64,000 nt of DNA from Aeromicrobium duanguangcaii (GTDB lineage Bacteria; Actinomycetota; Actinomycetes; Propionibacteriales; Nocardioidaceae). Below are positions 54,432-62,700 of this stretch, piece after piece. Under the pieces are notes generated by a model that was not told the DNA's origin, searched no databases, and saw only the letters and a program-made list of their open reading frames with translations. Position 1 is the first letter of the stretch. Every line of letters begins with the position of its first letter. The stretch spans positions 2,480,001 to 2,544,000 of the forward strand of contig NZ_CP101990.1 in assembly GCF_024508295.1 (NCBI RefSeq), read 5' to 3'. The translations under genes and the position numbers were made by a program.

Positions 54432-57400
54432 TCAGAAGCCGAACCAGTCCGACTTCAGGCCGAAGGCCCAGCGAGCGTCGACGCCGGAGATCGTCTTGCT
54501 GGCCTTGGACCCCTTGAGGGTCATCGAGACCACGCGGCCACCCTGGTCGCCGTGCCCGTTGCGTCGAGTGACCGTGATCGACTTCAGGGTGCCGATCGCG
54601 TACTTCTTCTGGATCGCGGCGGCGGTGACCGTCTGGCTCCAGGCGTGGTTCTTGTTGCCGCTCCAGTTGTCCCACGGGTCGCTGACGGGCTTCAGGTAGG
54701 GCATCGAGCCCGCGTTCGTGAAGCCACCCGACGAGCTCGAGAACTGCGTCAGCGCCGGCTCGCCCTTGTACGTCAGGATCTTGCCGTTCGTCCCGGCGAT
54801 CGCGTCGTTGGTGCGCTTGGTCTCGTCGGCGTAGCCGCCGTAGACCTGGCACGAGACCGTGTCGCAGATGTCGAAGTGCTTCTTGGAGCCGAGGTACCGC
54901 GAGCCGAACGTGCGCGCGGCGACGGACTGCGCCTTGAGCGCCTCCATGCTCCAGCTGGCGGGCATCTCACGCGCCACGACGCCACGCAGGTAGGCCTCGA
55001 GGCTGAGCACGTTGACGGTGTCGCGGGTGGTGGCGGTGGGCCGGGTCGAGCGCAGCGCGCCGCGGTAGGCCCGCGTGGAGCCGTTCGGCAGGACGAGGCT
55101 GATCGTCGCCGGGCCCTCGAACTGGGCATCGCCGGAGAACGTGGTGTGGGCGTACCACTTCGAGCCCGACTTGTAGGACAGCGTGCTCTTCTTCGCGTCG
55201 CCCTTCGTCAGGTCGATGGACCAGGCCGAGACGGCGCGGCCGCTGACCGAGGTCGGCAGCACGGTCACGGCGTTGCCGGTCAGGCGGCGGAACTTCAGGC
55301 CGGACTTCGGCAGCACGTGCACCGAGTTGCCCGTGTCGGCCGAGATCTGCACGCGGATCGTGGCGGACTTCGTGCTGAGCGTCGTCCCCGGGTAGTACTT
55401 GCGCAGGATCGCGTCGTACTTCTGGCCGGCGCGGGCGCCGCCCTCGGCGCCGTACTGGCTCATGCCGATGCCGTGGCCGTAGCCGTGGCCCTTGAAGACG
55501 ACCTTGCCGCTCGACGGCGTCACGGCGTTCTTGGCCGACGCCTTCGGAGCCGGCTTCGGGGCGGGCTTGGGGGCGGGCTTCGGCTTCGGCTTCGCCGCGG
55601 CCGCCGTCAGCGGACGCGTGGCCGCCGTCGGGTACGGAGCCTTCGTGTAGGCGCTGGCCCGCTCCTTGTTGGGGTAGCTGACGGACACGCGGATCCGGTA
55701 GCGGGTGTTCGGCTTGAGCTTCGTGATCTTGATCGAGTTGGTGCGCGTCATCAGGTAGCGCGCGCCCGACGACTTGCCCGACTGGATGATCTGCACCCGG
55801 TAGCCCGGAGCGCCCGCCTGAGCCTTCCACGTGAGCTTCAGCGCCTTCCGGCCACGCGAGGTGGCGCGGACGCCCGAGGGGGCCGTGAACGCCTTCGTAC
55901 GGGCCGTGGGGAACGGCTTGGCCGTGTACGGGCTGAGCCGCTTCTTCGGCGACGGCTGGTAGACCGAGACGCGGAAGACGTGGACCCGGCGCGCGTGCAG
56001 CCCGGTGATCGTGGCGCGGTTGGTCGAGACGTTGTAGAACTTCGCGCCCTTCGAGCTGCCCGTGGGCGAGACCGCGAGGCGGTAGTGGGTGGCCCCGGCG
56101 ACCTTGTTCCACGTGACCGTCGCCGTGGTCGGGGTCGTGCTGACCTTGACGCCGGTGGGGGTCTTGAGGTTCTTCACCGGCGCGGGCGTCGGCTTCGGGG
56201 TCGGCTTCGGGGCGGGGGCGGCCGCGGGCGCACCGGCAGCCGAGGCGGCCTTCGACGTGTACGTGTGCGCGCGGTCGCGCAGGCCGCCGACGGCGCTGAT
56301 CCAGGCGTAGCCGTGCTTGCCGGGGCACGCGGTCGACTTCACGTCACGGTGTCCGTTGATGACCTGGTACTTCTTGCCGCCGGCGGTGTAGGTCCCCTTG
56401 GCCTTGGCGCCGAAGAACTTCAGTCGCCAGCCGACCAGCTTGACCACGGAGGTCTTCATCGCCGCGCTGGGCTGCGCGTGGTCGAAGTGACCCATCATCG
56501 AGACGCCGGTCGCGTACTGGTTGACGGCCTCGACGCCGGAGTGCGCGGCGCGGACCTGCTTGGTCATGCCGCCCTTGCGGCCCTCGAAGATCTGGCCGAA
56601 CCGGTCGACCAGGAAGTTGTAGCCGATGTCGCACCAGCCGTGTCCCTTGACGTGGTACGACTGGTAGCTCCGCACGAGCGCGGCCGACTCGGCCTTCGTG
56701 TAGGTGTTGGAGCCCGCCGTGTGGTGGATGACGACGCCGAGCGCCTTCGGGCGCGTCACCGGGGCGCTGCAGCTGGTGCCGGCCCCGGCCTTCCACTGCG
56801 CGCGGGTGATGATCGACGGCATCGGCACGACCTTGGGCGTGCCGTCGGCCGCGACCGACTCGGTCTGGTTGTCCGGGACGCCGTCGGTGCCCTCCTGCGG
56901 CAGTTCCTCGGTGTCCTCGACCGCCGGGCTGAAAACCGCCGGGCTGAACGGCGTGACGATCTCCGACTTCCCCGGATCGATCGTCGTCACCTTGACGCCC
57001 GAGAGCGTGCCGGAGCCGGCCTTCACGTCGACGGCGATGCCGTCGGCGGGGGCGTCGGTCCACAGCGGCTCGGTCCCGGGGCGTCCGCCCTCCGTGCTGT
57101 CCTCGATGCCCAGCGTCTGCCACGCGCTCCACGTGCCCTTCGTGCGCACCTGAACGCGCACGGAGACGTCCTGTGCATCCGCCTCGGCGTCCCAGGTCAC
57201 CCCGACCATGCGGAACGGGTCGACGGCCTTGCGCTCGACCGCACCGCCGGAGCCCTCCTTCGGGGCCGTCTCGACGGGGGTCTGCTCGACCTCGACCTCC
57301 TCGGAGACCGGTGCCTTCGTGGTCGCCTCATCGGGCGTCTCGGCCTGGGCCGGGGTGGGTCGCGTCTCGACGATGTCGGTTCCGGCGGCCTGCGCGGGGG

Positions 57401-57476
57401 CAGGCAGGAGCAGGGTCGCTCCGACGAGGGCGATCGTGGTCAGACCGATGCTGCAGCGGGTCGGCCAGGAATGCAT
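54432..57476 (-). CDS. Secreted wall hydrolase: amidase-FN3-SpoIID fusion
   Basis: 1014 residues from ATG 57476, with signal peptide (IGLTTIALVGATLLLPAPAQA). A PGRP/amidase_2 domain (about 225-395) has IHHTAG, CDIGYNFLVDRFGQIFEGR and INGHRDVKSTACPGK, a complete zinc site for cleaving MurNAc-L-Ala. After a Pro/Lys linker come two fibronectin-III-like domains (about 445-620), then a Lys-Pro repeat linker. The C-terminal SpoIID/LytB domain starts FKGHGYGHGIGMSQYGA (about 665) and continues with LEAYLRGVVAREMPASWSMEALKAQSVAARTF (about 829). SpoIID enzymes cut glycan strands from which peptides were removed, the product of the amidase. Confidence 0.94.
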   Translation of the reverse strand: MHSWPTRCSIGLTTIALVGATLLLPAPAQAAGTDIVETRPTPAQAETPDEATTKAPVSEEVEVEQTPVETAPKEGSGGAVERKAVDPFRMVGVTWDAEADAQDVSVRVQVRTKGTWSAWQTLGIEDSTEGGRPGTEPLWTDAPADGIAVDVKAGSGTLSGVKVTTIDPGKSEIVTPFSPAVFSPAVEDTEELPQEGTDGVPDNQTESVAADGTPKVVPMPSIITRAQWKAGAGTSCSAPVTRPKALGVVIHHTAGSNTYTKAESAALVRSYQSYHVKGHGWCDIGYNFLVDRFGQIFEGRKGGMTKQVRAAHSGVEAVNQYATGVSMMGHFDHAQPSAAMKTSVVKLVGWRLKFFGAKAKGTYTAGGKKYQVINGHRDVKSTACPGKHGYAWISAVGGLRDRAHTYTSKAASAAGAPAAAPAPKPTPKPTPAPVKNLKTPTGVKVSTTPTTATVTWNKVAGATHYRLAVSPTGSSKGAKFYNVSTNRATITGLHARRVHVFRVSVYQPSPKKRLSPYTAKPFPTARTKAFTAPSGVRATSRGRKALKLTWKAQAGAPGYRVQIIQSGKSSGARYLMTRTNSIKITKLKPNTRYRIRVSVSYPNKERASAYTKAPYPTAATRPLTAAAAKPKPKPAPKPAPKPAPKASAKNAVTPSSGKVVFKGHGYGHGIGMSQYGAEGGARAGQKYDAILRKYYPGTTLSTKSATIRVQISADTGNSVHVLPKSGLKFRRLTGNAVTVLPTSVSGRAVSAWSIDLTKGDAKKSTLSYKSGSKWYAHTTFSGDAQFEGPATISLVLPNGSTRAYRGALRSTRPTATTRDTVNVLSLEAYLRGVVAREMPASWSMEALKAQSVAARTFGSRYLGSKKHFDICDTVSCQVYGGYADETKRTNDAIAGTNGKILTYKGEPALTQFSSSSGGFTNAGSMPYLKPVSDPWDNWSGNKNHAWSQTVTAAAIQKKYAIGTLKSITVTRRNGHGDQGGRVVSMTLKGSKASKTISGVDARWAFGLKSDWFGF

Positions 57477-57513
57477 GGGGGAAGTCCATTCTGTGGCGAG
57501 TAAAGCTGGTGCT

Positions 57514-57602
57514 CGTGTGACACACGGAGCACACGCATCACAACACACATCAGGAGAGCGTTCCAGCACTTTGGGTCTGACCTGCGAAACCACACGCGTG
57601 TG
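57514..57602 (-). promoter_or_regulatory. Palindromes upstream of the amidase-SpoIID gene
   Basis: CGTGTG-a-CACACG (57514-57526) lies 38 nt upstream of the ATG, and CACACGCGTGTG (57591-57602) about 115 nt upstream. The remaining sequence to the lpdA stop at 57639 shows nothing else recognisable. Confidence 0.5.
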
Positions 57603-57638
57603 ATTACAGCGGTGGCGGGCTGAAATTCAACTACTGGT

Positions 57639-59009
57639 TCAGACTTGTCGGTGCAGCCGGCGAGCGACCTCGCTGACGGTGCCGGACATCGAGGGATAGA
57701 CGCTGAAGGCGTCGGCGACGTGGTCGACCGTCAGCGACGCCGAGACGGCGACCGAGACGGTGTGGATCAGCTCGCTGGCCCGCGGTCCGACCACCACTCC
57801 CCCGATCAGGGTGCCGATCCCCTGGCGCGCGTAGAGCTTGACGAAGCCGTCGTGGACGCCCTGCATCTTGGCTCGCGGGTTCGCGGTGATCGGCAGCATC
57901 GCCGTGTCGACGAGCAGGCCCTGCTCGTCGACCTGGCGCTGGCCGACGCCCACCGCGGCGATCTCGGGGGACGTGAAGATGTTGCTGGAGACCTTGCGCA
58001 GGTCCAGCGGGTGGACGGCGTCGCCGAGCAGGTGCGCCATCGCGATGCGGCCCTGCTGGGCGGCGACCGAGGCCAGCATGAAGACACCGGTGCAGTCGCC
58101 GGCCGCGTAGACGCCGGGGATGTTGGTGCGCGAGACCTTGTCGACCGAGATGAAGCCGCCGTCGTCGGTGTCGATCCCGACCTCCTCGAGGCCGAGGTCG
58201 GCGGTGTTCGGGATCGAGCCCAGCGCGAGCAGGCAGTGCGACCCGGTGACCGTGCGGCCGTCGGTGAGGGTGACGACGACCTGGTCGCCCTCACGCCGCG
58301 TGGACGCCATGCGGGACTTGCCCAGGACGTTCATCCCGCGCCGGGTGAAGACCTCTTCGATCAGGGTGGCCGCGTCGGGGTCCTCACCGGGCAGCACGCG
58401 GTCACGGCTGGACACCAGCGTGACCTCGGCCCCCAGGCCGTTGTAGGCGCTGGCGAACTCGGCGCCGGTGACGCCCGAGCCGACGACGATCATGTGCTCG
58501 GGCAGCTCGCGCAGGCCGTAGACCTGCTCCCACGTGAGGATGCGCTCGCCGTCGGGCTGGGCATCGGGGCTGACGCGCGGATGGGCGCCGGTCGCGATGA
58601 GGATGCCGTCGGCCGCCAGCCGGACCTCCCCGTCGGGCGTCGAGGCGATGACCTCGCGTGCGTCGGAGATGCGGGCGGTGCCGCGCAGGATCGTGACCCC
58701 GGTGGAGGCGACGCGCTCGGCGATGTCGTCCGACTGGGCCTGGGCCAGACCCAGCACGCGGTCGTTCACCGACGCGAGGTCGGCGCGAGGCGCCCGCGGC
58801 ACCTCGACGCCCAGCTCGGCCGACCGGCTGACCTCGTGCAGGAGGTCGGAGGTCGCGATCAGCGTCTTGCTGGGGACGCAGTCGGTCAGGACGGTCGAGC
58901 CGCCCATCCCGTCACGCTCGACCAGCGTGACCTCGGCCCCCAGCCGCCGGGCGACCAGCGCCGCTTCGTATCCGCCGGGTCCGCCACCGATGATCACGAC
59001 ATGAGCCAT
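57639..59009 (-). CDS. lpdA: NAD(P)H-quinone dehydrogenase, LpdA-like flavoprotein
   Basis: 456 residues of the flavoprotein disulfide reductase family. FAD and NAD motifs are present (VVIIGGGPGGYEAAL, IVVGSGVTGAEFASAY, PGVYAAGDCTGVFMLAS). The redox disulfide is incomplete: GGSTVLTDCVPSK keeps only the second Cys, and the C-terminal HxxxxE is replaced by YPSMSGTVSE. M. tuberculosis LpdA (Rv3303c) has the same losses and reduces quinones rather than disulfides, so that activity is inferred. ATG 59009 precedes MAHVVIIGGG. Confidence 0.92.
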   Translation of the reverse strand: MAHVVIIGGGPGGYEAALVARRLGAEVTLVERDGMGGSTVLTDCVPSKTLIATSDLLHEVSRSAELGVEVPRAPRADLASVNDRVLGLAQAQSDDIAERVASTGVTILRGTARISDAREVIASTPDGEVRLAADGILIATGAHPRVSPDAQPDGERILTWEQVYGLRELPEHMIVVGSGVTGAEFASAYNGLGAEVTLVSSRDRVLPGEDPDAATLIEEVFTRRGMNVLGKSRMASTRREGDQVVVTLTDGRTVTGSHCLLALGSIPNTADLGLEEVGIDTDDGGFISVDKVSRTNIPGVYAAGDCTGVFMLASVAAQQGRIAMAHLLGDAVHPLDLRKVSSNIFTSPEIAAVGVGQRQVDEQGLLVDTAMLPITANPRAKMQGVHDGFVKLYARQGIGTLIGGVVVGPRASELIHTVSVAVSASLTVDHVADAFSVYPSMSGTVSEVARRLHRQV

Positions 59010-59054
59010 GGCTCGATTGTCCCGCATCCGGCGGAGGACTCCCGCGAGGGTCTC

Positions 59055-59714
59055 TCAGCGGGCGTAGCGCGGCAGCTGGGTCGAGAGCTCCTCGAACAGG
59101 CCACCGTTCAGACCGAAGACGACCTTGACCTCCTCGACGACACGCTGCTGGTCGCGCTCGGTGAGCGGCAGGGCGTCGAGCGCGGCGCGGTAGGCGTCCT
59201 TGTACGGCTTGGGCTTGGGCACGGCGTCGAACTGGTAGAACGCGATGCCCTGGCCCTCGGGGAGGTCGAAGGTGCGCGCCAGGATCCGGCCGATCGCCTG
59301 TCCACCGGACAGGTCGCCCAGGTAGCGCGTGTAGTGGTGCGCGACGAACAGCACGGGATCGGCGGCCGAGGCCTCGACGCGGGCGACGTAGCGGTCGACG
59401 GCGGAGCTCTGGATCGCGGGCACACCGGCGGCGCCGGACCAGTACGCGAGGTCCTGGTCGATCGCGGCGAGGCGATGGATGGCCGGGTCGATCACGGCGC
59501 CGGCGATCGGGTCGTCCGCCAGCGCGGCGCCCACCGACTCGAGCGCGGCGTAGATCGGGCGCAGCATCGCGAGGTACTCGGTGTAGCCGGTCTCGTTGAC
59601 CTTGCCGTCGAGCAGGAACGACATGAAGTTGGAACTCTCGGCGTCCTTGTGCTCGGCCTGGGACCCCTCGCGCATCAGCACGGACAGCCCGGTTTCGGTC
59701 GGCAGCACGGTCAT
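59055..59714 (-). CDS. hmuO: Biliverdin-producing haem oxygenase
   Basis: 219 residues, HmuO family. The proximal haem His is in GSQAEHKDAESS (about residue 22) and the distal Gly-rich helix is YLGDLSGGQAIGRILAR. FMSFLLDGKVNETGYTEYLAML is the helix that follows. It degrades haem to biliverdin, CO and free iron in the cytoplasm, the last step of the uptake pathway encoded upstream. ATG 59714 is used; frame extension to 59792 would run into hmuV. It lies 49 nt after hmuV, behind the palindrome pair 59744-59781. Confidence 0.95.
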   Translation of the reverse strand: MTVLPTETGLSVLMREGSQAEHKDAESSNFMSFLLDGKVNETGYTEYLAMLRPIYAALESVGAALADDPIAGAVIDPAIHRLAAIDQDLAYWSGAAGVPAIQSSAVDRYVARVEASAADPVLFVAHHYTRYLGDLSGGQAIGRILARTFDLPEGQGIAFYQFDAVPKPKPYKDAYRAALDALPLTERDQQRVVEEVKVVFGLNGGLFEELSTQLPRYAR

Positions 59715-59743
59715 GATCGCCCTCTCTGGTGGATGTGCCTCAA

Positions 59744-59781
59744 TGATATGACACATTGTCAGATCAAGATGACACTGTGTC
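59744..59781 (-). promoter_or_regulatory. Palindrome pair at the hmuV-hmuO junction
   Basis: TGATaTGACA-cat-TGTCAgATCA (59744-59766) is an inverted repeat with one mismatch per arm and covers the hmuV stop. GACAC-t-GTGTC (59771-59781) follows inside the end of hmuV. Both contain ATGACAC. They are 30-67 nt upstream of hmuO and could be operators for a haem- or iron-responsive regulator. Confidence 0.5.
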
Positions 59782-60558
59782 CGAAAGACCACGATGTGGG
59801 ACGACGATCAGGTGGCCGTCCGGGGTGTCGGTCAGCACGTGCACGGCGATGCCGTAGACGGACTCGACGCGCTCGGGCGTCAGCACCTCGGCGGGCGTGC
59901 CCACGCTGACCATGCGGCCACCGGCGAGCATCGCGATCCGATCGGCGCGCGCCGCCGCCAGCGACAGGTCGTGCAGCACGACGATCACGGCGCGGCCCGC
60001 AGCAGCGAGGTCACGGGCGACGACCATGACCTCCTCCTGGTGGCGCAGGTCCAGCGCGGCCGTCGGCTCGTCCAGCAGGACGACGTCGGTCTGCTGGGCC
60101 AGCACGCGTGCCAGCGAAGCGCGGGCCTTCTCACCACCCGAGAGGGCCGTGAACGGGCGATCGAGCAGATGGGCGATGTCGGTGCGGTCGACGGCCTCGG
60201 CGATCGCCGCGTCGTCCTGCTCCGCCGTCGTGCGACCCACCCACGGGGAGCGACCCATCTCGACGACCTCGCGCACCGTGAACGGGAACGACACCTGGTT
60301 GGCCTGCAGCAGCACACCACGCGCCCGGGCCAGGTCGGCAGGTGACCACTGCGCGAGCGGACGGCCCTGGAGCCGGACCTCGCCGCTCTCGACGGCGACG
60401 TCGCCGGTCAGGGTGCCGAGCAGCGTCGACTTGCCGGCGCCGTTCGGACCGACGAGAGCCAGCACCTCGCCGTGGTGGACGTCCAGATCGACGCCGTGCA
60501 CGATCTCGCGGCCGCCCAGGCGGCACGTGACGCCGCGGACCTCGTAGGCGGCGCTCAT
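59764..60558 (-). CDS. hmuV: Haem ABC transporter ATPase HmuV
   Basis: 264 residues of the FecCD/BtuD-type importer ATPases. Walker A LVGPNGAGKSTLLGT (about 37), Q-loop LLQANQVSFPFTVREVV, signature ALSGGEKARASLARVL, Walker B VVLLDEPTAALDLRH and the switch His in VLHDLSL are intact. ATG 60558 overlaps the hmuU stop (ATGA), so subunits are coupled. HmuV-specific loop FPFTVREVVEMGRSPW is visible. It powers import of haem delivered by HmuT through HmuU. Confidence 0.95.
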   Translation of the reverse strand: MSAAYEVRGVTCRLGGREIVHGVDLDVHHGEVLALVGPNGAGKSTLLGTLTGDVAVESGEVRLQGRPLAQWSPADLARARGVLLQANQVSFPFTVREVVEMGRSPWVGRTTAEQDDAAIAEAVDRTDIAHLLDRPFTALSGGEKARASLARVLAQQTDVVLLDEPTAALDLRHQEEVMVVARDLAAAGRAVIVVLHDLSLAAARADRIAMLAGGRMVSVGTPAEVLTPERVESVYGIAVHVLTDTPDGHLIVVPHRGLSDTVSS

Positions 60559-61595
60559 GCCCATCCCCCGGCCTTCGCGCGCGTCGTGCGCACGAGGTAG
60601 AAGAAGAAGGGTCCGCCGATGAGGGACGTCAGCAGGCCGATCGGCAGGTCCGAGCCCGTGACCAGCGTGCGGGCCAGCAGGTCGGCCCACACCAGCAGGG
60701 CGGCGCCGCCGAGCATGCTCGCCACCAGCAGCGTGCGGTGCGACGGCCCCAGCAGCATGCGCACCAGGTGCGGCACCACGAGACCCACGAACGAGATGAT
60801 CCCGGCGAAGGCGACGGCCACGCCGGTCAGCAGGGCGACCAGCAGGATCGACCCGACGCGCAGTCGCTCGACCCGCAGTCCCAGGTGCGCCGCCGTGCGC
60901 TCGCCCAGCGAGAGCAGGTCGTACTTTCGGGCCAGCGCGATGCCGACCAGGCACGTGGGCAGGCCGATGAGGCCGACGATCAGCACCTCGCTCCACCGTG
61001 AGCCGTTCATCGAGCCGAGCTGCCAGAAAACGATCTGCTCACGCGAGCCCGTGTCGGCCGCGAACATGACCAGGGCGAGGCCGGCACCCGCGAACGCGTT
61101 GACCGCGATGCCCGTCAGCAGCAGGGTCACGACCTCCGTGCGGCCTCCGACCCGGGCGGTGGCGTAGACCAGGACCGTCGCCGCGAAGCCGCCGGCGAAG
61201 GCCATGATCGCGACCGCCCAGCCGCCGAACGCTGTGAGGCCGAACGCGATCGCGGCGGCCGCGCCGAGAGCGGCGCCGGCGGACACGCCGACGACACCGG
61301 GTTCGGCCAGGGGATTGCCGAAGATCGCCTGCATGACCGCACCGGCGACCGCCAGCGTGGCGCCGACGAGGATGCTCATCGTGACGCGCGGGAAGCGGAT
61401 CTGCAGGAGCGTCTGCTCGATGATCGTGTCATCGGGGCGCCACGAGGTGTCGATGCCGATCCCGTGCAGGAGGGCGCCCGCGACGTCACGCATGCTGACC
61501 GGCAACTGCCCGACGGTCGCCGACACGAACGTGCCGGCGACCAGCAGGACGGCGAAGCCGACGAGGACCAGCGTGCGACGACCGGTGCTCACCAC
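60555..61595 (-). CDS. hmuU: Haem ABC transporter permease HmuU
   Basis: 346 residues (FecCD family) with about ten transmembrane helices; IRFPRVTMSILVGATLAVAGAVMQAIFGNPLAEPGVVGVSAGA is the diagnostic N-terminal block and IISFVGLVVPHLVRMLLGPSHR carries the ATPase-contacting loop. GTG 61595, 7 nt after the hmuT stop, is preferred; a frame to 61688 overlaps hmuT and adds 31 hydrophilic residues that seem spurious. It forms the channel of the hmuTUV importer. Confidence 0.94.
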   Translation of the reverse strand: MVSTGRRTLVLVGFAVLLVAGTFVSATVGQLPVSMRDVAGALLHGIGIDTSWRPDDTIIEQTLLQIRFPRVTMSILVGATLAVAGAVMQAIFGNPLAEPGVVGVSAGAALGAAAAIAFGLTAFGGWAVAIMAFAGGFAATVLVYATARVGGRTEVVTLLLTGIAVNAFAGAGLALVMFAADTGSREQIVFWQLGSMNGSRWSEVLIVGLIGLPTCLVGIALARKYDLLSLGERTAAHLGLRVERLRVGSILLVALLTGVAVAFAGIISFVGLVVPHLVRMLLGPSHRTLLVASMLGGAALLVWADLLARTLVTGSDLPIGLLTSLIGGPFFFYLVRTTRAKAGGWA

Positions 61596-61602
61596 GTGCG
61601 GA

Positions 61603-62700
61603 TCACTTCTGCGCCTCCGGGACGTAGATCGCGCGGCCGAGGGCCTCGACGACACCGGCGGTCCGGGGACCGAACGCGAGGATGTCACCGTCGGCCATGT
61701 CGACGAAGCGCTTGGTCTGGCCGGCGGGCGTCAGGGCGATCGCCGGCTTCTCCTCGAGCAGTCCGTCGATGCCGCCGGAGGACTCCAGTCCGTGCGTCAT
61801 CAACAGGATGAGATCGGGCTTGGCCTTGATGATCGCCTCGTCGGTGAGCGGCTGCATCGCCTTCCAGCCCAGCTCCTTGGCGACGTCGACGCCGCCCAGG
61901 GACTTGACCAGATCGCCCACGCCGGAGTCGTCGGCGAACAGGTAGTAGACGCCGGAGTTGCCGCGCAGGTAGAGGAAGACCATGCGCAGGCGCTCGGACT
62001 TCTTCTCGGGGACGAAGCGCTCGACCTGCGCCCGCGCGTCGTCGATGTCGGTCTGCAGGCGCTCGGCCAGGGCCGCGCCGGTCTTCGGCAGGCCCACGAC
62101 CTCGGCCACGTCGCGGGCGAGGCGGACCGCGCCGTCGAAGGTCGACTCCCGCTCGACGAAGACGACGGGGACACCCGTGTCGGCCAGTTGCTCGACGACG
62201 TCGCGCGGGCCCATCGATCCGTCGGTGATGATGACGGTCGGCTTCTGCGCGAGGACGGCCTCGGCGTTGACTGCGTGACCCTCGGAGGTGATGAGGGGCA
62301 GGTTCTCGGCGCCGGGGAAGTCCGTCGACCGGTCGCGGGCGACCAGCTGGTCGCCGAGACCGAGCCCGAAGAGGGTGGAGGCGATCGAGCCGGACATGTC
62401 GAACGCGACGATGCGCGAGGTGTCGGTGATCTTGACCTTCACGTCGCCGGAGCGGACGTGCGAGGTCACGGTGGCGGGGAGCGTCGGCTGCTCGCCGACG
62501 TCGATCGGCTCGACCTCGCGCTCGGACAGCATCGCCGTGCTGGGCCCGGTGATGTCCTGGGGCGCCTGCTTCGCCTCGAGCTCGGAGAGGGGCGGCAGGT
62601 TGACGCCCTCGCCGGGGTCGCTGCCATCGGCAGCTCCGCCGCATGCGGCGAGCGAGGCGGTCAGGACGACCGAGGCGAGTGTCGCGACGAGGCGCTTCAT
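61603..62700 (-). CDS. hmuT: Haem-binding lipoprotein HmuT
   Basis: 365 residues. Signal peptide with lipobox LAAC (Cys about 20), then a type III substrate-binding fold: IVAFDMSGSIASTLFGLGLGDQLVARDRSTDFP, PTVIITDGSMGPRDVVEQL and LILLMTHGLESSGGIDGLLE. It would receive haem from HtaA and hand it to HmuU. ATG 62700 overlaps the upstream htaA-like gene stop (ATGA), so the htaA-hmuTUV run is one translation-coupled unit. Confidence 0.94.
   Translation of the reverse strand: MKRLVATLASVVLTASLAACGGAADGSDPGEGVNLPPLSELEAKQAPQDITGPSTAMLSEREVEPIDVGEQPTLPATVTSHVRSGDVKVKITDTSRIVAFDMSGSIASTLFGLGLGDQLVARDRSTDFPGAENLPLITSEGHAVNAEAVLAQKPTVIITDGSMGPRDVVEQLADTGVPVVFVERESTFDGAVRLARDVAEVVGLPKTGAALAERLQTDIDDARAQVERFVPEKKSERLRMVFLYLRGNSGVYYLFADDSGVGDLVKSLGGVDVAKELGWKAMQPLTDEAIIKAKPDLILLMTHGLESSGGIDGLLEEKPAIALTPAGQTKRFVDMADGDILAFGPRTAGVVEALGRAIYVPEAQK

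Noticed and set aside
55540-55600. Short tandem repeats that might be CRISPR or a minisatellite
   Set aside because: They encode Lys-Pro-Ala-Pro linkers inside the amidase-SpoIID protein, in frame, with no spacers.
54093-57503. 1136-codon plus-strand open frame opposite the amidase-SpoIID gene
   Set aside because: Same shadow effect; it crosses the holin-like gene and the real gene's promoter.
59715-59763. IdeR/DtxR iron box before hmuO
   Set aside because: The palindromes present (TGACA/TGTCA) do not fit the TTAGGTTAGGCTAACC-type consensus.
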